64,000 bases of DNA from Alphaproteobacteria bacterium (GCA_018823835.1 JAHJHT010000003.1:124001-188000), one strand, 5' to 3'; positions 34,268-46,779 are shown, numbered from the stretch's first letter. A program made the numbers and translations. The notes: generated by a model from the sequence alone, not told the origin.

Positions 34268-34292
34268 ACCCTACCTTGTCAGGAACCACCGA

Positions 34293-34520
34293 GTGACGAC
34301 GCGCCGCAACACGCCAGCAATCCGGGCCTTTGCAATCGGGCAGCAGGTGCGATTCAAGACCTGGCTGAAAAGCCCCAGCGAAGAGCGGCAGGTTTTTGTC
34401 GTCCTGGCACATCTGCCGCCGGTCGAGGGCGCGGTCCAGTACAGGCTGCGGGCCGAGACTGAGGCGTTTGAACGCGTGGCGCGCGAGGACGCTCTGGCCG
34501 AGCTGCCGACGCAGGCCTAG
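34293..34520 (+). CDS. small hypothetical protein (75 aa)
   Basis: A 75-aa basic protein from GTG 34293, with AGGA about 7 bases upstream. Text such as FAIGQQVRFKTWLKSPSEER and VQYRLRAETEAFERVAREDA looks like a small beta-barrel domain of the kind conserved in rhizobia with no known role. No export signal. It follows the DUF1488 gene and precedes degP. Confidence 0.55.
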   Translation: MTTRRNTPAIRAFAIGQQVRFKTWLKSPSEERQVFVVLAHLPPVEGAVQYRLRAETEAFERVAREDALAELPTQA

Positions 34521-34650
34521 GTCTCGATCCGGCCGGCGATCGCTAGATTACAAAGAATTCATCTACCGGAAATGGCACGGTAATGTCGCCGGCTCTATCT
34601 CCTTTGCGAGGATGACGGATTAGCGCATCCAAGCAAGAGGAATGATATTT

Positions 34651-36195
34651 ATGACGACCTCCCCAAGCCCCCTTAATCGTGGCCGCAACAGGCTTCTCGC
34701 CGCAGCGGCATCCATTGCAATTGCCGGCGCCATCGGTTTGGGCGCCGTGACCAGCGGCACCGCGCCCGTGCAGGCTGAGGCGGTTCGCGTCACCGCGCCG
34801 CAGGCTCCCGGCTTCGCCGACGTGGTCGAGAAGGTCTCGCCCGCGGTCATCAGCGTCCGCGTCAAGGCCAAGGTCCAGCCGGCCTCCGACGACGGCGGTT
34901 TATTCCAGGCCCCCGGTTTCGACGACCTGCCCGACGATCACCCGATGAAGCGCTTCTTCAAGGAGTTTCGCGGCTTTGGCGACGGCCAGAAGGACCGCCA
35001 GCAGCGCCGCCGCGACCGCCGCGACAATGGCCCGAGGCCGGTCGCACAGGGTTCCGGCTTCTTCATCTCCGAGGACGGCTATCTGGTCACCAACAACCAC
35101 GTCGTCGACGGCGGTGCGGAATTCACCGTGGTGATGGATGACGGACGCGAACTCGACGCCAAGCTCATTGGTACCGATCCGCGCACCGACCTGGCGGTCC
35201 TCAAGGTAGACGCCGACAGCTCGAGCAAGTTTACCTACGTCGACTTCGCTGACGATTCCAAGGTCCGCGTCGGCGACTGGGTCGTCGCCGTCGGCAACCC
35301 GTTCGGCCTCGGCGGCACCGTCACGGCCGGTATCGTCTCGGCCCGCGGCCGCGACATCGGCGCCGGCCCCTATGACGATTTCCTGCAGATCGACGCTGCG
35401 GTGAACCGCGGCAACTCCGGCGGCCCGGCTTTCAACCTCAACGGCGAGGTTGTCGGCATCAACACCGCGATCTTCTCGCCCTCGGGCGGCAATGTCGGCA
35501 TCGCCTTTGCGATCCCCGCCTCGACGGCCAGGGAGATCGTGCAGGACCTGATCAAGGACGGCTCGGTGCAGCGTGGCTGGCTCGGCGTCGAGATTCAGCC
35601 GGTGACGCCGGAAATCGCCGACTCGCTTGGCATCAAGAAGGACACCGGCGTGCTTGTCTCCAACGCGCAGGACGACAGCCCGGCCAAGGCGGCTGGCCTG
35701 ACCGCCGGCGACGTCATCACCGGTGTCGACGGCAAGGATGTCTCCTCGCCGAAGGAACTGGCCCGCATGATCGGCAACATCGCACCCGGCAAGTCGGTCG
35801 AGGTGACGGTCCTGCGCGACGGCAGCTCGAAGGACTTCACGGTCAAGCTCGGCGAATTGCCGGATGCCAAGCAGCAGGCTTCGGTCGCTCCGGATGAAGC
35901 CCTGCCGCAGCAGTCCGACTCCGAGACGCTTGCCGACCTCGGCCTGACGGTAACCCCTGCCGATGACGGCAAGGGCCTGGTCGTCACCGATGTCGAGCCC
36001 GGCAGCGACGCCGCTGACCGCGGCCTGCAGGCCGGCGACGTCATTACCAGCGTCAACACCATGGACGTGTCGGGCGCTGGCGACGTCACCAAGGCCATCG
36101 ACGAGGCAGCCAAGGCCGGCCGCAAGGCCGTGCTGGTGCAGATCACGCGCCAGGACGCCAGCCGCTTCGTGACGCTGCCCGTCGACAAGGGCTGA
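34651..36195 (+). CDS. degP: periplasmic serine protease DegP (HtrA family)
   Basis: A 514-aa protein with a signal peptide (about 1-42), a trypsin-like domain with catalytic His150 (VTNNHVVDGG), Asp180 (DPRTDLAVLKVD) and Ser256 (NRGNSGGPAFN), and two PDZ domains (about 285-375 and 425-505). It degrades or refolds misfolded envelope proteins. AGAGGA lies 9 bases before ATG 34651, which favours it over the ATG at 34642. It is followed by a two-component pair, and the cyc-degP order is known in Sinorhizobium. Confidence 0.94.
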   Translation: MTTSPSPLNRGRNRLLAAAASIAIAGAIGLGAVTSGTAPVQAEAVRVTAPQAPGFADVVEKVSPAVISVRVKAKVQPASDDGGLFQAPGFDDLPDDHPMKRFFKEFRGFGDGQKDRQQRRRDRRDNGPRPVAQGSGFFISEDGYLVTNNHVVDGGAEFTVVMDDGRELDAKLIGTDPRTDLAVLKVDADSSSKFTYVDFADDSKVRVGDWVVAVGNPFGLGGTVTAGIVSARGRDIGAGPYDDFLQIDAAVNRGNSGGPAFNLNGEVVGINTAIFSPSGGNVGIAFAIPASTAREIVQDLIKDGSVQRGWLGVEIQPVTPEIADSLGIKKDTGVLVSNAQDDSPAKAAGLTAGDVITGVDGKDVSSPKELARMIGNIAPGKSVEVTVLRDGSSKDFTVKLGELPDAKQQASVAPDEALPQQSDSETLADLGLTVTPADDGKGLVVTDVEPGSDAADRGLQAGDVITSVNTMDVSGAGDVTKAIDEAAKAGRKAVLVQITRQDASRFVTLPVDKG

Positions 36196-36200
36196 TCGCT

Positions 36201-36256
36201 CTGCGGTTCCCGGGGCATGAGGCTTCCTTGCTGAGCCTGCCCCGGAGGACCCGCAG
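36201..36256 (+). terminator. strong hairpin after degP
   Basis: CTGCGG...CCGCAG enclose CCGGGGCA / TGCCCCGG (perfect 8-bp stem) and a further AGGC/GCCT pair around a short loop. No T-run follows, so it may be an mRNA-stabilising or attenuator structure rather than a simple intrinsic terminator. Confidence 0.55.
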
Positions 36257-36272
36257 CGGTTACGCGTAACCG
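36257..36272. promoter_or_regulatory. perfect 16-bp palindrome, candidate operator
   Basis: CGGTTACGCGTAACCG is its own reverse complement. It lies directly after the degP hairpin and 117 bases before the ATG of the response regulator gene, a suitable place for a dimeric regulator. The binding protein is unknown. Confidence 0.4.
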
Positions 36273-36389
36273 AGTCATCCGTGGGCGGGTCCGGCGGCGG
36301 CAGGTTCCATCGCCTGCTGCCGCCATCGTCCACCAAAGGGTTCGCGATCGGCTACCGCTTCGCGGACCTTTTTCGCGTATAGAGGGCAC

Positions 36390-37064
36390 ATGAAGATTCT
36401 CGTTATCGAAGATGACCGCGAGGCTGCCGAGTATCTCGAGAAGGCCTTTGCAGAAGCCGGTCATACCGTGCATGTCGCCGGCGACGGCGAGACGGGGTTC
36501 GCACTCGCCGATTCCGGCGACTACGACACGATGGTGGTCGACCGCATGCTGCCGCGGCGCGACGGGCTGTCGCTGATCGCCGCGCTGCGCTCGCGCGGCA
36601 ACGCGACGCCGGTCCTGATCCTCTCGGCGCTCGGCGAGGTCGATGACCGCGTCACCGGCCTGCGCGCCGGCGGCGACGACTACCTTACCAAACCCTATGC
36701 CTTTTCCGAGCTGCTCGCCCGCGTCGAGGTGCTGAGCCGCCGCGCCAGTTCGCGCGAGGCCGAGACGGTCTACCGCGCTGGCGATCTGGAGCTCGACCGG
36801 CTGTCGCACACGGTGCGGCGTGCCGGCCGGGACATCACGCTGCAGCCGCGCGAATTCCGACTGCTGGAATACCTGATGCGCCATGCCGGTCAGGTGGTGA
36901 CGCGCACCATGCTTCTCGAGAATGTCTGGGACTACCACTTCGACCCGCAGACCAACGTGATCGACGTCCATATCTCGCGGCTGAGGGGCAAGATCGAGAA
37001 GAACTTCGACAGTCCGATCCTTCACACGATCCGCGGCGCCGGCTATATGCTCAAGGCCGGATGA
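36390..37064 (+). CDS. OmpR-family response regulator downstream of degP
   Basis: A 224-aa regulator: receiver domain with the acidic EDD near residue 7, phospho-acceptor Asp51 (VVDRMLPRRDG), the conserved Lys in DDYLTKPY, then a winged-helix domain (REFRLLEYLMRHAGQVVTRT, ending HTIRGAGYMLKAG). The degP-regulator-kinase-glnE order is conserved in rhizobia and suggests an envelope stress system of the Cpx kind, though the target genes are unknown. Its end overlaps the kinase start by 4 bases. Confidence 0.9.
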   Translation: MKILVIEDDREAAEYLEKAFAEAGHTVHVAGDGETGFALADSGDYDTMVVDRMLPRRDGLSLIAALRSRGNATPVLILSALGEVDDRVTGLRAGGDDYLTKPYAFSELLARVEVLSRRASSREAETVYRAGDLELDRLSHTVRRAGRDITLQPREFRLLEYLMRHAGQVVTRTMLLENVWDYHFDPQTNVIDVHISRLRGKIEKNFDSPILHTIRGAGYMLKAG

Positions 37065-38524
37065 CAAGCATGAGAAACGCCCTTCGCCTGCCCGCCATCA
37101 TGCGGACGACGGCGGCGAGGCTGTCGGCGCTTTACTTTATCCTGTTCGCTCTCTGCGCGACGCTGCTCGTGGTCTACATGACCTCGCTGTCGGCGCGCAT
37201 GCTGACAGCGCAGTCACAGGAAACCATCAACGAGGAGGTGCAGGGCCTCGACCGTGCCTACCGCCAGGGAGGCCTGCCGGTCCTGGTGCGGGTGATCGAA
37301 CAGCGTTCGCGCCAGCCGGGCGCCAATCTCTACCTTATCGCAGACCCCAACGGCCGCATCCTGACCGGCAACGTCGAGAGCCTCGAGCCGGGGGTGCTGG
37401 AGACCGACGGCTGGACCGAGGTGCCCTTTTCCTACCAGCGCTACGGCGAAGGTGCCGACCGCCGCGGCGGCGACGCGCGCCCGGCGGAGGCGCCGCCGCT
37501 CAGCGAGACGCGCCACAACGCCATTGCGCTGGTCTCGCGCCTGCCCAACCAGATGATCGTGCTGGTCGGTCGCGACCTCGGCGAGCCGGAGCGCTTCAGG
37601 GGAGTGGTGCGTCGCGCCCTGATGTTCGCGCTCGGCATGATGGCGCTCGGCGGCCTCCTGATCTGGTATTTTGTCGGCCGGCGGGCGCTCAGGCGCATCG
37701 ACAGCGTGTCGGAGGCCAGCCGCCGCATCATGGGCGGCGACCTGTCGGGCCGGTTGCCGATCACGGGCGCCGGTGACGAGTTCGACCGCCTGTCGGAAAA
37801 CCTCAACACCATGCTGACCCGCATCGCCGGGCTGAACGAGGGCCTGAAACAGGTCTCGGACAACATCGCCCATGACCTCAAGACGCCGCTGACGAGGCTG
37901 CGCAACCGCGCCGAGGCAGCGCTGGCCGGCGATCCCGAAACAGCCGGCTACCGCGAGGCGCTGGAAGCGACGATCGCCGAGTCGGACCGACTGATAAAGA
38001 CCTTCAACGCGATCCTGATGATCTCGCGGCTGGAGGCCGGCTATTCCACCGAGGCCTTCGTCAAGGTCGACCTTGCCGCCACCATCCGCGACGTGGTCGA
38101 GCTCTACGAGCCGGCTGCCGAGGAGCGCAACGTCATCCTCGAGGCGCCTGAGAGCGAATCCGCGGTGATCGACGGCAACCGCGAACTGATCGGCCAGGCG
38201 CTGTCCAACATCGTCGACAACGCGATAAAATACTCGGCCGACGCCACCGGCCAGGCGAAAGTCAGCGTCGTCATCGAGCGTTCGGGCGGCGAGGTGCGGC
38301 TCAGCGTGTCCGACAATGGCCCCGGCATTCCCGACGAGGTCGACCGCAATCGCGCCACCGAGCGCTTCGTCCGCCTGGAGAAAAGCCGCTCGCAGCCGGG
38401 CTCCGGTCTTGGCCTCAGCCTTGCCAAGGCGATCATGAAATTTCATGGTGGTCGCATTGAACTCCTGCCGGGCAGTCCCGGGCTGACCGCGGTCATGGCC
38501 TTCCCCGCAGCCAAGGGCGGATAG
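37061..38524 (+). CDS. HAMP-domain sensor histidine kinase paired with the degP-linked regulator
   Basis: A 487-aa kinase: TM1 about residues 21-41, a periplasmic domain (42-183), TM2 about 184-204, a HAMP segment (RRALRRIDSVSEASRRIMGG), phospho-acceptor His271 (IAHDLKTPLTRL), and an HATPase with NIVDNAIKYS, DNGPGIPDEV and GSGLGLSLAK. It starts within the stop of the regulator gene (ATGA) and ends 1 base before the glnE ATG, so all three genes are probably one transcript. Confidence 0.9.
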   Translation: MTSMRNALRLPAIMRTTAARLSALYFILFALCATLLVVYMTSLSARMLTAQSQETINEEVQGLDRAYRQGGLPVLVRVIEQRSRQPGANLYLIADPNGRILTGNVESLEPGVLETDGWTEVPFSYQRYGEGADRRGGDARPAEAPPLSETRHNAIALVSRLPNQMIVLVGRDLGEPERFRGVVRRALMFALGMMALGGLLIWYFVGRRALRRIDSVSEASRRIMGGDLSGRLPITGAGDEFDRLSENLNTMLTRIAGLNEGLKQVSDNIAHDLKTPLTRLRNRAEAALAGDPETAGYREALEATIAESDRLIKTFNAILMISRLEAGYSTEAFVKVDLAATIRDVVELYEPAAEERNVILEAPESESAVIDGNRELIGQALSNIVDNAIKYSADATGQAKVSVVIERSGGEVRLSVSDNGPGIPDEVDRNRATERFVRLEKSRSQPGSGLGLSLAKAIMKFHGGRIELLPGSPGLTAVMAFPAAKGG

Positions 38525-38525
38525 A

Positions 38526-41498
38526 ATGAACAGCAGACCGGCAACGCAAACCGGCGGGCCGGACCTGCGCCTGCAGCCCCTACTGTCCCTGTCGCCGCTC
38601 GACCGGGATGCTGCCGCCGAAGAAATCGCCGAGATCGCGGCGTCGGCGGCCGAGGCGGAACTCCCGAGGCTTGCCGCCCTGCTTTCCGGCAAGGGCAAGC
38701 AGCGCGACTTTCTCGCCGCCGTCTTCGATCTGTCGCCCTTCCTGCGCGACTGCGTGCGCCGTCGGCCCGAGATCCTGGACGCACTCTTCGACAACACCGT
38801 CGCCGAACGGCTCGACGCCATCCTGTCGGAAATCGGCGCCGCCGCACGCGCCGAAGACGCGTCCGAAAGCGGCGTGATGAAGGCCCTGCGACGCCTGAAG
38901 CTCGAGGCGCATTTCCTGATCGCGCTGGCCGAACTGGCCGGCGAGGCGGAGACGGAACTGACGGTACGCCGCCTGAGCGATCTGGCCGACGCCTGCATCT
39001 GCGCCGCCATCGACTTCCTGCTCATCGACGCCGATGGCCAGGGCAAGCTGAAGCTTGTCGACCCGCAGCAACCGGGCAGGGGATCGGGCTGGATCGTGCT
39101 CGGCATGGGCAAGCTCGGCGCCCACGAGCTCAACTTCTCTTCCGACATCGACCTCGTGGTCTTCTTCGACCCGGAGGCGCCGGCGGTCACCGATCCGATG
39201 GACGCCACCGATCTTTTCGCGCGGCTCACCCGGCGGCTGGTGCGCATGCTGCACGACCGCACCGAGCACGGCTACGTCTTCCGCACCGATCTGCGCCTGC
39301 GGCCCGATCCGGGCTCGACGCCGCTCGCCATACCGGTCGAGGCAGCGCTCAACTACTATGAAAGCCGCGGACAGAACTGGGAACGCGCCGCCATGATCAA
39401 GGCGCGCCCGGTCGCCGGCGACATCAAGGCCGGCGACGCCTTCCTCAAGGAACTGCAGCCCTATGTCTGGCGCAAGTATCTCGATTTCGCCGCGATCGCC
39501 GATGTCCATTCGATCAAGCGTCAGATCCACGCCCACAAGGGCCATGGCGAGATCGCCGTGCTCGGCCACAACATTAAGCTCGGCCGCGGTGGCATCCGCG
39601 AGATCGAGTTCTTCGTCCAGACCCAGCAACTGATTGCCGGCGGACGCTTTCCGGAACTGCGCCTGCGCGAGACCGTACCGATGCTCGGCCAGCTCGCAGC
39701 GCGCGGCTGGATCACCGGGGAGGTGCGCGACGAACTCGCCGCGCAATACTGGTTCCTGCGCCGCGTCGAGCATGCCGTGCAGATGGTGGCCGACGAGCAG
39801 ACCCATGTCCTGCCCGACACCGACGAGGAGTTGCTGCGCATCGCGCGCATGCTGGCCTTTGCCGAAGCAGACGACTTCTCCAAGGCCTTCCGTGCCGCGC
39901 TGAATGCGGTGGAGAGCCACTACGCCGCGCTGTTCGAGACGGCGCCGGAACTGTCGTCGGGCATCGGCAACCTCGTCTTCACCGGCGACCTCGACGATCC
40001 CGACACGCTCAAGACGCTGGCGCAGCTGGGTTTCGAGCGGACAAGCGACATCTGCCGCGTGATCCGCGGCTGGCATTTCGGGCGATACCGCGCGACGCAG
40101 TCGGCTGAAGCGCGCGAAAGGCTGACCGAGCTTACGCCGGCCCTGCTCGACGCTTTCGGCAAGACGCGGCGTGCCGACGAGGCTCTGATCCGGTTCGACG
40201 AGTTCCTTGCCGGCCTTCCAGCCGGTATCCAGCTCTTCTCGCTGCTGCAGAACAATCCCGCACTGCTGAAGCTCGTCGCGACCATCATGGGCGCCGCCCC
40301 CCGGCTCGCCGGCATCATCACGCGCCGTCCGCACGTCTTCGATGGGTTGCTCGACCCGGCACTGCTCTCCGAGCTTCCCAATCGCGCCTATCTGTCGGCC
40401 CGGTTGGCCGCCTTTCTCGAAAACTCGGTTCTCTACGAGGACATCCTCGATCGGCTTCGCATCTTTGCGTCGGAACAGAAATTCCTGATCGGAGTACGCC
40501 TGCTCGCAGGCTCCATCGACCCGACGCGCGCCAGCAAGGCGTTTTCCGACCTTGCCGACCTGACGATCGGCGCCGCACTGGAGGCGGTTCAGGCCGAGGT
40601 GGCCGAGCGCCACGGCGTGATTGCCGGCGGCCGCGCCGTCATCCTCGGCATGGGCAAGCTCGGCAGCCGCGAACTCACCGCCGGCTCGGACGTCGACCTG
40701 ATCCTGCTCTACGACCACGACCCGGATGCCGAGGAGTCGGATGGGGACAAGCCGCTCTACCCGTCCCAGTACTACGCCCGGCTGACGCAGCGGCTGATAG
40801 CGGCGGTTTCGGCGCCGACCGCCGAAGGGGTTCTCTACGAGCTCGACCTCAGGCTGCGACCCTCCGGCAACAAGGGCCCGGTCGCCACACACTTCGACGC
40901 ATTCAAGAAATACCAGCGCAGCGAGGCTTGGGTCTGGGAGCACATGGCGCTGACGCGCGCACGCGTTGTCGCCGGCGACCCTGAACTCGCCGAGGCGACG
41001 GAAGTCGAGGTCGAGGCCATTCTCGCCCTGCCGCGCGACCGTGCAAAGACGGTAGCCGAGGCCATCAAGATGCGGGCCCTGATCGAGGAGGAGAAGCCGC
41101 CACGCGACCTATGGGACATCAAGCTCGTCCCCGGTGGGCTGATCGACCTCGAGTTCATCGCGCAGGTGGCGGTGCTGACGCATCAGCTCGAAGGCGAGGG
41201 CAAGGCAACCGGCACCGCGACGGTGTTGTCGCGGCTGGCGCCGGGCTTCGCCGACGCGCAGATGAAGCAGGAACTCAGCGACGCCTTCGGGCTCTATCTG
41301 ACGCTGACGCAGATCATCAGGCTCTGCCTGACCGGGCATTTCGAACGGGAGGACATTCCCCCCGGCCTGTCTGATCTGCTGCTGACCGCCACCGACCTGC
41401 CGGATATCGGCGTGCTGGAGGCGCATCTGACGGAGACGGCGAACCGGGTTCGCGGCCATTTCGAGCGGCTGCTGGGCGGCAAGGCCGAAAAGGCCTGA
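38526..41498 (+). CDS. glnE: bifunctional glutamine synthetase adenylyltransferase/deadenylylase
   Basis: A 990-aa enzyme with two nucleotidyltransferase domains: the N-terminal deadenylylase (LGMGKLGAHELNFSSDIDLV, about residues 195-214) and the C-terminal adenylyltransferase (GMGKLGSRELTAGSDVDLIL, about 710-729), both with intact metal-binding D-x-D. A linker helical region responds to PII. It adds or removes AMP on glutamine synthetase according to nitrogen status. It is coupled to the upstream kinase and convergent with the pleC-like gene, with only 3 bases between stops. Confidence 0.96.
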   Translation: MNSRPATQTGGPDLRLQPLLSLSPLDRDAAAEEIAEIAASAAEAELPRLAALLSGKGKQRDFLAAVFDLSPFLRDCVRRRPEILDALFDNTVAERLDAILSEIGAAARAEDASESGVMKALRRLKLEAHFLIALAELAGEAETELTVRRLSDLADACICAAIDFLLIDADGQGKLKLVDPQQPGRGSGWIVLGMGKLGAHELNFSSDIDLVVFFDPEAPAVTDPMDATDLFARLTRRLVRMLHDRTEHGYVFRTDLRLRPDPGSTPLAIPVEAALNYYESRGQNWERAAMIKARPVAGDIKAGDAFLKELQPYVWRKYLDFAAIADVHSIKRQIHAHKGHGEIAVLGHNIKLGRGGIREIEFFVQTQQLIAGGRFPELRLRETVPMLGQLAARGWITGEVRDELAAQYWFLRRVEHAVQMVADEQTHVLPDTDEELLRIARMLAFAEADDFSKAFRAALNAVESHYAALFETAPELSSGIGNLVFTGDLDDPDTLKTLAQLGFERTSDICRVIRGWHFGRYRATQSAEARERLTELTPALLDAFGKTRRADEALIRFDEFLAGLPAGIQLFSLLQNNPALLKLVATIMGAAPRLAGIITRRPHVFDGLLDPALLSELPNRAYLSARLAAFLENSVLYEDILDRLRIFASEQKFLIGVRLLAGSIDPTRASKAFSDLADLTIGAALEAVQAEVAERHGVIAGGRAVILGMGKLGSRELTAGSDVDLILLYDHDPDAEESDGDKPLYPSQYYARLTQRLIAAVSAPTAEGVLYELDLRLRPSGNKGPVATHFDAFKKYQRSEAWVWEHMALTRARVVAGDPELAEATEVEVEAILALPRDRAKTVAEAIKMRALIEEEKPPRDLWDIKLVPGGLIDLEFIAQVAVLTHQLEGEGKATGTATVLSRLAPGFADAQMKQELSDAFGLYLTLTQIIRLCLTGHFEREDIPPGLSDLLLTATDLPDIGVLEAHLTETANRVRGHFERLLGGKAEKA

Positions 41499-41501
41499 TC
41501 C

Positions 41502-43829
<2,328 letters not shown>

Positions 43830-43971
43830 TAGCCGTCCCCCTTGAATTCCCTATTGACGACCCTGCAACGCCGCACGACCCGAATCGTCCATAAGGAATC
43901 AAAGGTGATTCGCCTTGTCCAGTGGCAGGCGACAAAAAGATTAAAAATTTCGATAAATTGACGCGAAAAGC

Positions 43972-46617
43972 CTAGTTCAGCGTCCGCTCGACGATATCGC
44001 GCAGGTCGGCCGACAGGTTTTCGGCGCCGGCAATCGACAGCAGCGCCTCGCGCGCCCTGGCCTGGCGGTTGGGTTCGAGCGAGCGCCACGACCTCAGCGC
44101 CGTCGCCAGCCGAGCCGCCAGTTGCGGGTTGCCGCGCTCGATCTCGAGCACGATTCCGGCGAAATAGGCATAGCCCGCGCCGTCGACGCGGTTGAAGCCG
44201 GTCTGGTTGGCGCTGGCGAAGGTGCCGATGAGCGCGCGTACCCGGTTGGGGTTGGTCAGCGAGAAGCCGGGATGGCCGGTCAACCTGCGCACCGTGTCGA
44301 GCGTGCCGGCACCCGGCACCGTCGCCTGGATCTGCAGCCACTTGTCGAGCACCAGCGCGTCGCCGCGATACTTCTTCTCGAATTCTGCCAGCGCCTGTTC
44401 GGCCTGTTGCGTCCCCGCATGGCGGTGCGCCAGAACGGTCAGGGCCGCAACGCGGTCGGTCATGTTGCTGGCCGTCTTGAAGTGCCGCACGGCCCGCTCC
44501 AGTCCCTCCGGCTGGACAGCGAGATAGTCGAGCAGCGTGTTCCGCAGGGCCCGGCGTCCGGCACTCGCCGCATCGGGACTGAAGGCACCCTTCCAGTCGA
44601 GGCTGGCATAGAGGTCTCCGAAGGCCTCGCCATTCGCCCCGGCGATGGCGTCGACCAGCGCATTGCGGCTTGCCAGAATGGCTTCGGGATCGATGTTCTT
44701 GCCGATCTCGCGCGCCACGTCGGCCTCGCCGGGAAGTGCCAGTGTCAGCGCGCGGTAAGCGTGCTCCAACGTGTCGTCGGCGGCGATCACGCCGGCAAGT
44801 TCCACAAGCTGCCTTGTAAAGCTGGGCTGTCGCCCGCCGAGCACCTTGCGGTAGGCGCCGATCAGCGCCTCGGTCAGAAGCGTGTTGTAGGCCTGCCAGC
44901 GTGAGAACGGGTCGCTGTCGTGCCGGGCGAGGAAAAGCTGGTCTTCGCGCCGTTGTTCTACCGACAGCGTGACGGGTGCGGAGAAGCCGCGGTTGAGCGA
45001 CAGGACCGGCCGCTCCGCGACGCCGGAAAACGTCACCACGTGGCGCCGCTTTCGGACATGGATGACGCCGCCTTCCACGACCGCGCCGTCGACTGCCGCG
45101 GGCTGGATGTCCTCGCCGTCGCGGCCGACCAGGCCGAAGGCGAGGGGAATGTGCATCAGGCGCTTGCGGCTCTCGGACGGCGTCGGCGGCACCGACTGCT
45201 CGATCTCGACGGTGAAGGTCTTTGCGGCGGCGTCGTGGCTCGTCGTCACTGCGAGGTTGGGCGTGCCGGCCTGGTGGTACCAGAGCGCGAACTGCGACAG
45301 GTCTCGGCCCGAGGAGTCCTCGAACACTTTCAGGAAATCCTCGACCGTCGCGGCCTCGCCGTCATGGCGTTCGAAGTAGAGATCCATGCCGCGCCGGAAA
45401 TCGTCACGCCCGAGGATGGTGCGGATCATGCGCACGACCTCGGAGCCCTTTTCGTAGACCGTCGTCGTGTAGAAATTGTTGATTTCGCGGTAGCGGCGCG
45501 GCCGCACCGGATGCGCCAGCGGCCCCTGGTCCTCGGGGAACTGGTGGGCGCGCAGCGTGCGCACCTCGGCGATGCGCTTGACGGCGCGCGAGCGCTGGTC
45601 GGCCGAGAACTCATGGTCGCGAAAGACGGTCAGGCCTTCCTTGAGGCAGAGCTGGAACCAGTCGCGGCAAGTGATTCTGTTGCCGGTCCAATTGTGGAAG
45701 TACTCATGCGCGATGATCGCCTCGATATTGGCGAAGTCCGCGTCGGTCGCCGTCTCGTCATTGGCCAGCACATACTTGTCGTTGAAGATGTTGAGACCCT
45801 TGTTCTCCATCGCGCCCATGTTGAAGTCGGACACGGCGACGATGTTGAAGACGTCGAGGTCGTATTCGCGCCCGAATACCTCTTCGTCCCAGCGCATGGA
45901 GCGCTTCAGCGCGTCCATGGCGTAGCCGGCCAGATGCTCCTTGCCGTGCTCGACATAGATGCCGAGCCGTACCGTGCGGCCTGACCCGGTGACGAAGGTG
46001 TCATGGATCGAGCCGAGGTCGCCGGCCACCAGCGCGAAGAGATAGGACGGCTTCGGGAAGGGATCGTGCCAGACCGCGAAGTGGCGGCCGTCCGCGAGCT
46101 TGCCCTCTTCGATGAGATTGCCGTTCGACAGGAGCAGCGGCGCCTCCGACGCAGCAGCCTCGATACGAACCGTATAGACCGACAGGACGTCCGGCCGATC
46201 GAGGAAATAGGTGATGCGGCGAAAGCCCTCGGCCTCGCATTGCGTGCTGTAGACGCCGGAAGTGCGGAAAAGGCCCATCAGCGCGAGGTTGGCGGAAGGA
46301 TCGATCTCGGTCTCGATCGACAGCTCGAACGCGGCGGCGCGCGGCGGCGCCGGGATGATCAGCTGGTCGGGTGTCGCCTGGTAGTCGCTGTCGCCAAGCT
46401 CGACCCCGTCAATGGCGACGCGCAGGAGCTTGAGGCCGTCGCCGTCGAGGATCAGCGGCCGGCCCGGCTCGACGCCCTGGCGCCTGGTCACGGCGAGGCT
46501 GGAAGCCACATGGGTCCGTTGCGGCGACAGCCGGAACGTCAGGTCGGTGCGCGCAATCAGGTAGTCGCTCGGGTGGTAGTCTTCCAGGCGAAACACCTGG
46601 CCTGTGTCGGTACGCAT
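43972..46617 (-). CDS. pepN: aminopeptidase N
   Basis: An 881-aa M1 zinc aminopeptidase. It shows the GAMEN substrate motif (268-272), the zinc site H304-E-Y-F-H308 and the third ligand Glu327, exactly 19 residues after the second His. The start MRTDTGQVFRLEDYHPSDYL (ATG 46617) matches family N-termini; the frame continues upstream to 46677, but those residues look unrelated. The length is normal. It removes N-terminal residues from peptides in the cytosol. It is transcribed towards the pleC-like gene, 142 bases away, on the same strand. Confidence 0.95.
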   Translation of the reverse strand: MRTDTGQVFRLEDYHPSDYLIARTDLTFRLSPQRTHVASSLAVTRRQGVEPGRPLILDGDGLKLLRVAIDGVELGDSDYQATPDQLIIPAPPRAAAFELSIETEIDPSANLALMGLFRTSGVYSTQCEAEGFRRITYFLDRPDVLSVYTVRIEAAASEAPLLLSNGNLIEEGKLADGRHFAVWHDPFPKPSYLFALVAGDLGSIHDTFVTGSGRTVRLGIYVEHGKEHLAGYAMDALKRSMRWDEEVFGREYDLDVFNIVAVSDFNMGAMENKGLNIFNDKYVLANDETATDADFANIEAIIAHEYFHNWTGNRITCRDWFQLCLKEGLTVFRDHEFSADQRSRAVKRIAEVRTLRAHQFPEDQGPLAHPVRPRRYREINNFYTTTVYEKGSEVVRMIRTILGRDDFRRGMDLYFERHDGEAATVEDFLKVFEDSSGRDLSQFALWYHQAGTPNLAVTTSHDAAAKTFTVEIEQSVPPTPSESRKRLMHIPLAFGLVGRDGEDIQPAAVDGAVVEGGVIHVRKRRHVVTFSGVAERPVLSLNRGFSAPVTLSVEQRREDQLFLARHDSDPFSRWQAYNTLLTEALIGAYRKVLGGRQPSFTRQLVELAGVIAADDTLEHAYRALTLALPGEADVAREIGKNIDPEAILASRNALVDAIAGANGEAFGDLYASLDWKGAFSPDAASAGRRALRNTLLDYLAVQPEGLERAVRHFKTASNMTDRVAALTVLAHRHAGTQQAEQALAEFEKKYRGDALVLDKWLQIQATVPGAGTLDTVRRLTGHPGFSLTNPNRVRALIGTFASANQTGFNRVDGAGYAYFAGIVLEIERGNPQLAARLATALRSWRSLEPNRQARAREALLSIAGAENLSADLRDIVERTLN

Positions 46618-46779
46618 GCACGGACTTCCTGTCGAAATGCCGGATATCGGCCGCCTGCCATTGCCGCAGGCGTGCACGATATGTGAAAGGAGGTGCTGTA
46701 CACGAAACGGCCCCTCGACAAAACCGGGACAGGGCTTATTTCAGACAGGCATTTCACTTCGAACCAAAGAGGCAGCCCC

